A stretch of DNA of 6,101 bases from an uncultured Alphaproteobacteria bacterium (GTDB lineage Bacteria > Pseudomonadota > Alphaproteobacteria > Micavibrionales > Micavibrionaceae), in contig CAKZKV010000201.1 in the NCBI GenBank assembly GCA_937124505.1, forward strand, positions 1 through 6,101, written 5' to 3'. How positions within the stretch are numbered: position 1 is the stretch's first letter; each line of letters starts with the position of its first letter. A model generated the notes under the pieces. It searched no databases, had not been told where the DNA came from, and saw only the letters and a program-made list of their open reading frames with translations. Below are positions 5,754 through 6,101 of the stretch, piece by piece. Made by a program: the position numbers and the translations under genes.

Positions 5754-6101
5754 ATGTCAGTACTCGTCAATAAACAGACCAAACTCATCTGTCAGGGGTT
5801 CACCGGGGCTCAGGGCACATTTCACTCCGAGCAGGCCATTGCCTATGGCACTCACATGGTCGGTGGGGTTACACCGGGCAAAGGCGGGCAGGAGCATCTG
5901 GGCCTGCCGGTGTTTAACACGGTCGAAGAAGCCAAAGCAAAGACGGGTTGTAACGCGTCTGTTATTTACGTGCCGCCGCCCTTTGCCGCGGATTCCATTC
6001 TGGAAGCCATTGACGCGGAGATTGAGCTGATTGTCTGTATCACCGAAGGCATCCCGGTTCTGGACATGATGCGCGTCAAGGCTGCGCTGGCCGACTACGG
6101 G
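5754..6101 (+). CDS. sucD: Succinyl-CoA synthetase alpha subunit, 5' part
   Basis: The first 116 codons are present and the frame is open to the window edge; the family length is about 290 residues. The start has AAAGGA at 5742-5747, 6 nt upstream. The visible part is the Rossmann-type CoA-binding domain, very close to E. coli SucD: I12[13 protein letters not shown] near the start, V36-[10 protein letters not shown]72-V-P-P-P-F, and C95-I-T-E-G-I-P. The phosphohistidine that carries phosphate between CoA and nucleotide sites lies in the missing C-terminal half. It pairs with SucC encoded 56 nt upstream. Confidence 0.96.
   Translation, partial: MSVLVNKQTKLICQGFTGAQGTFHSEQAIAYGTHMVGGVTPGKGGQEHLGLPVFNTVEEAKAKTGCNASVIYVPPPFAADSILEAIDAEIELIVCITEGIPVLDMMRVKAALADYG

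Overview
The window looks like chromosomal DNA of an alphaproteobacterium. The FabG motifs, the SucC/SucD proteins and the ECF sigma factor paired with a CnrY/CnrX-like membrane pair all point that way. The exact lineage cannot be fixed from this sequence alone. Base composition is moderate, with AT-rich intergenic gaps, and no mobile element, CRISPR array, tRNA or rRNA was seen. No gap between genes exceeds 300 bases.

Left part (109-1964, + strand): a compact four-gene unit. A small exported two-EF-hand protein is followed by an ECF sigma factor, a 95-residue single-pass membrane protein that looks like a CnrY-type anti-sigma factor, and a membrane-anchored periplasmic protein of the CnrX/ZraP-like 'heavy-metal sensor' type. 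Short gaps (29 and 4 nt) and a 4-nt ATGA overlap suggest one operon. The natural reading is an envelope signalling relay: the periplasmic sensor controls the membrane anti-sigma, which holds the sigma factor. The EF-hand protein would be a co-regulated effector or ligand-binding partner.

Middle part (1961-4278, - strand): fabG (3-oxoacyl-ACP reductase) stands alone, tail-to-tail with the sensor gene, and the two stop codons overlap. Upstream of it is a 476-residue, acidic, Ala/Gln/Glu-rich, probably coiled-coil protein that I do not recognise. This unknown gene is a well-defined transcription unit. It has a near-consensus sigma-70 promoter (TTGACA, 17 nt, TATGAT), phased A-tracts upstream of the promoter, and a hairpin terminator downstream.

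Right part (4495-6101, + strand): sucC and the start of sucD, the two subunits of succinyl-CoA synthetase of the TCA cycle. A tandem heptanucleotide repeat lies in the short gap between them. sucD runs off the window edge.

The best candidates for something undescribed are the EF-hand/ECF sigma module and the 476-residue orphan protein with its strong dedicated promoter.
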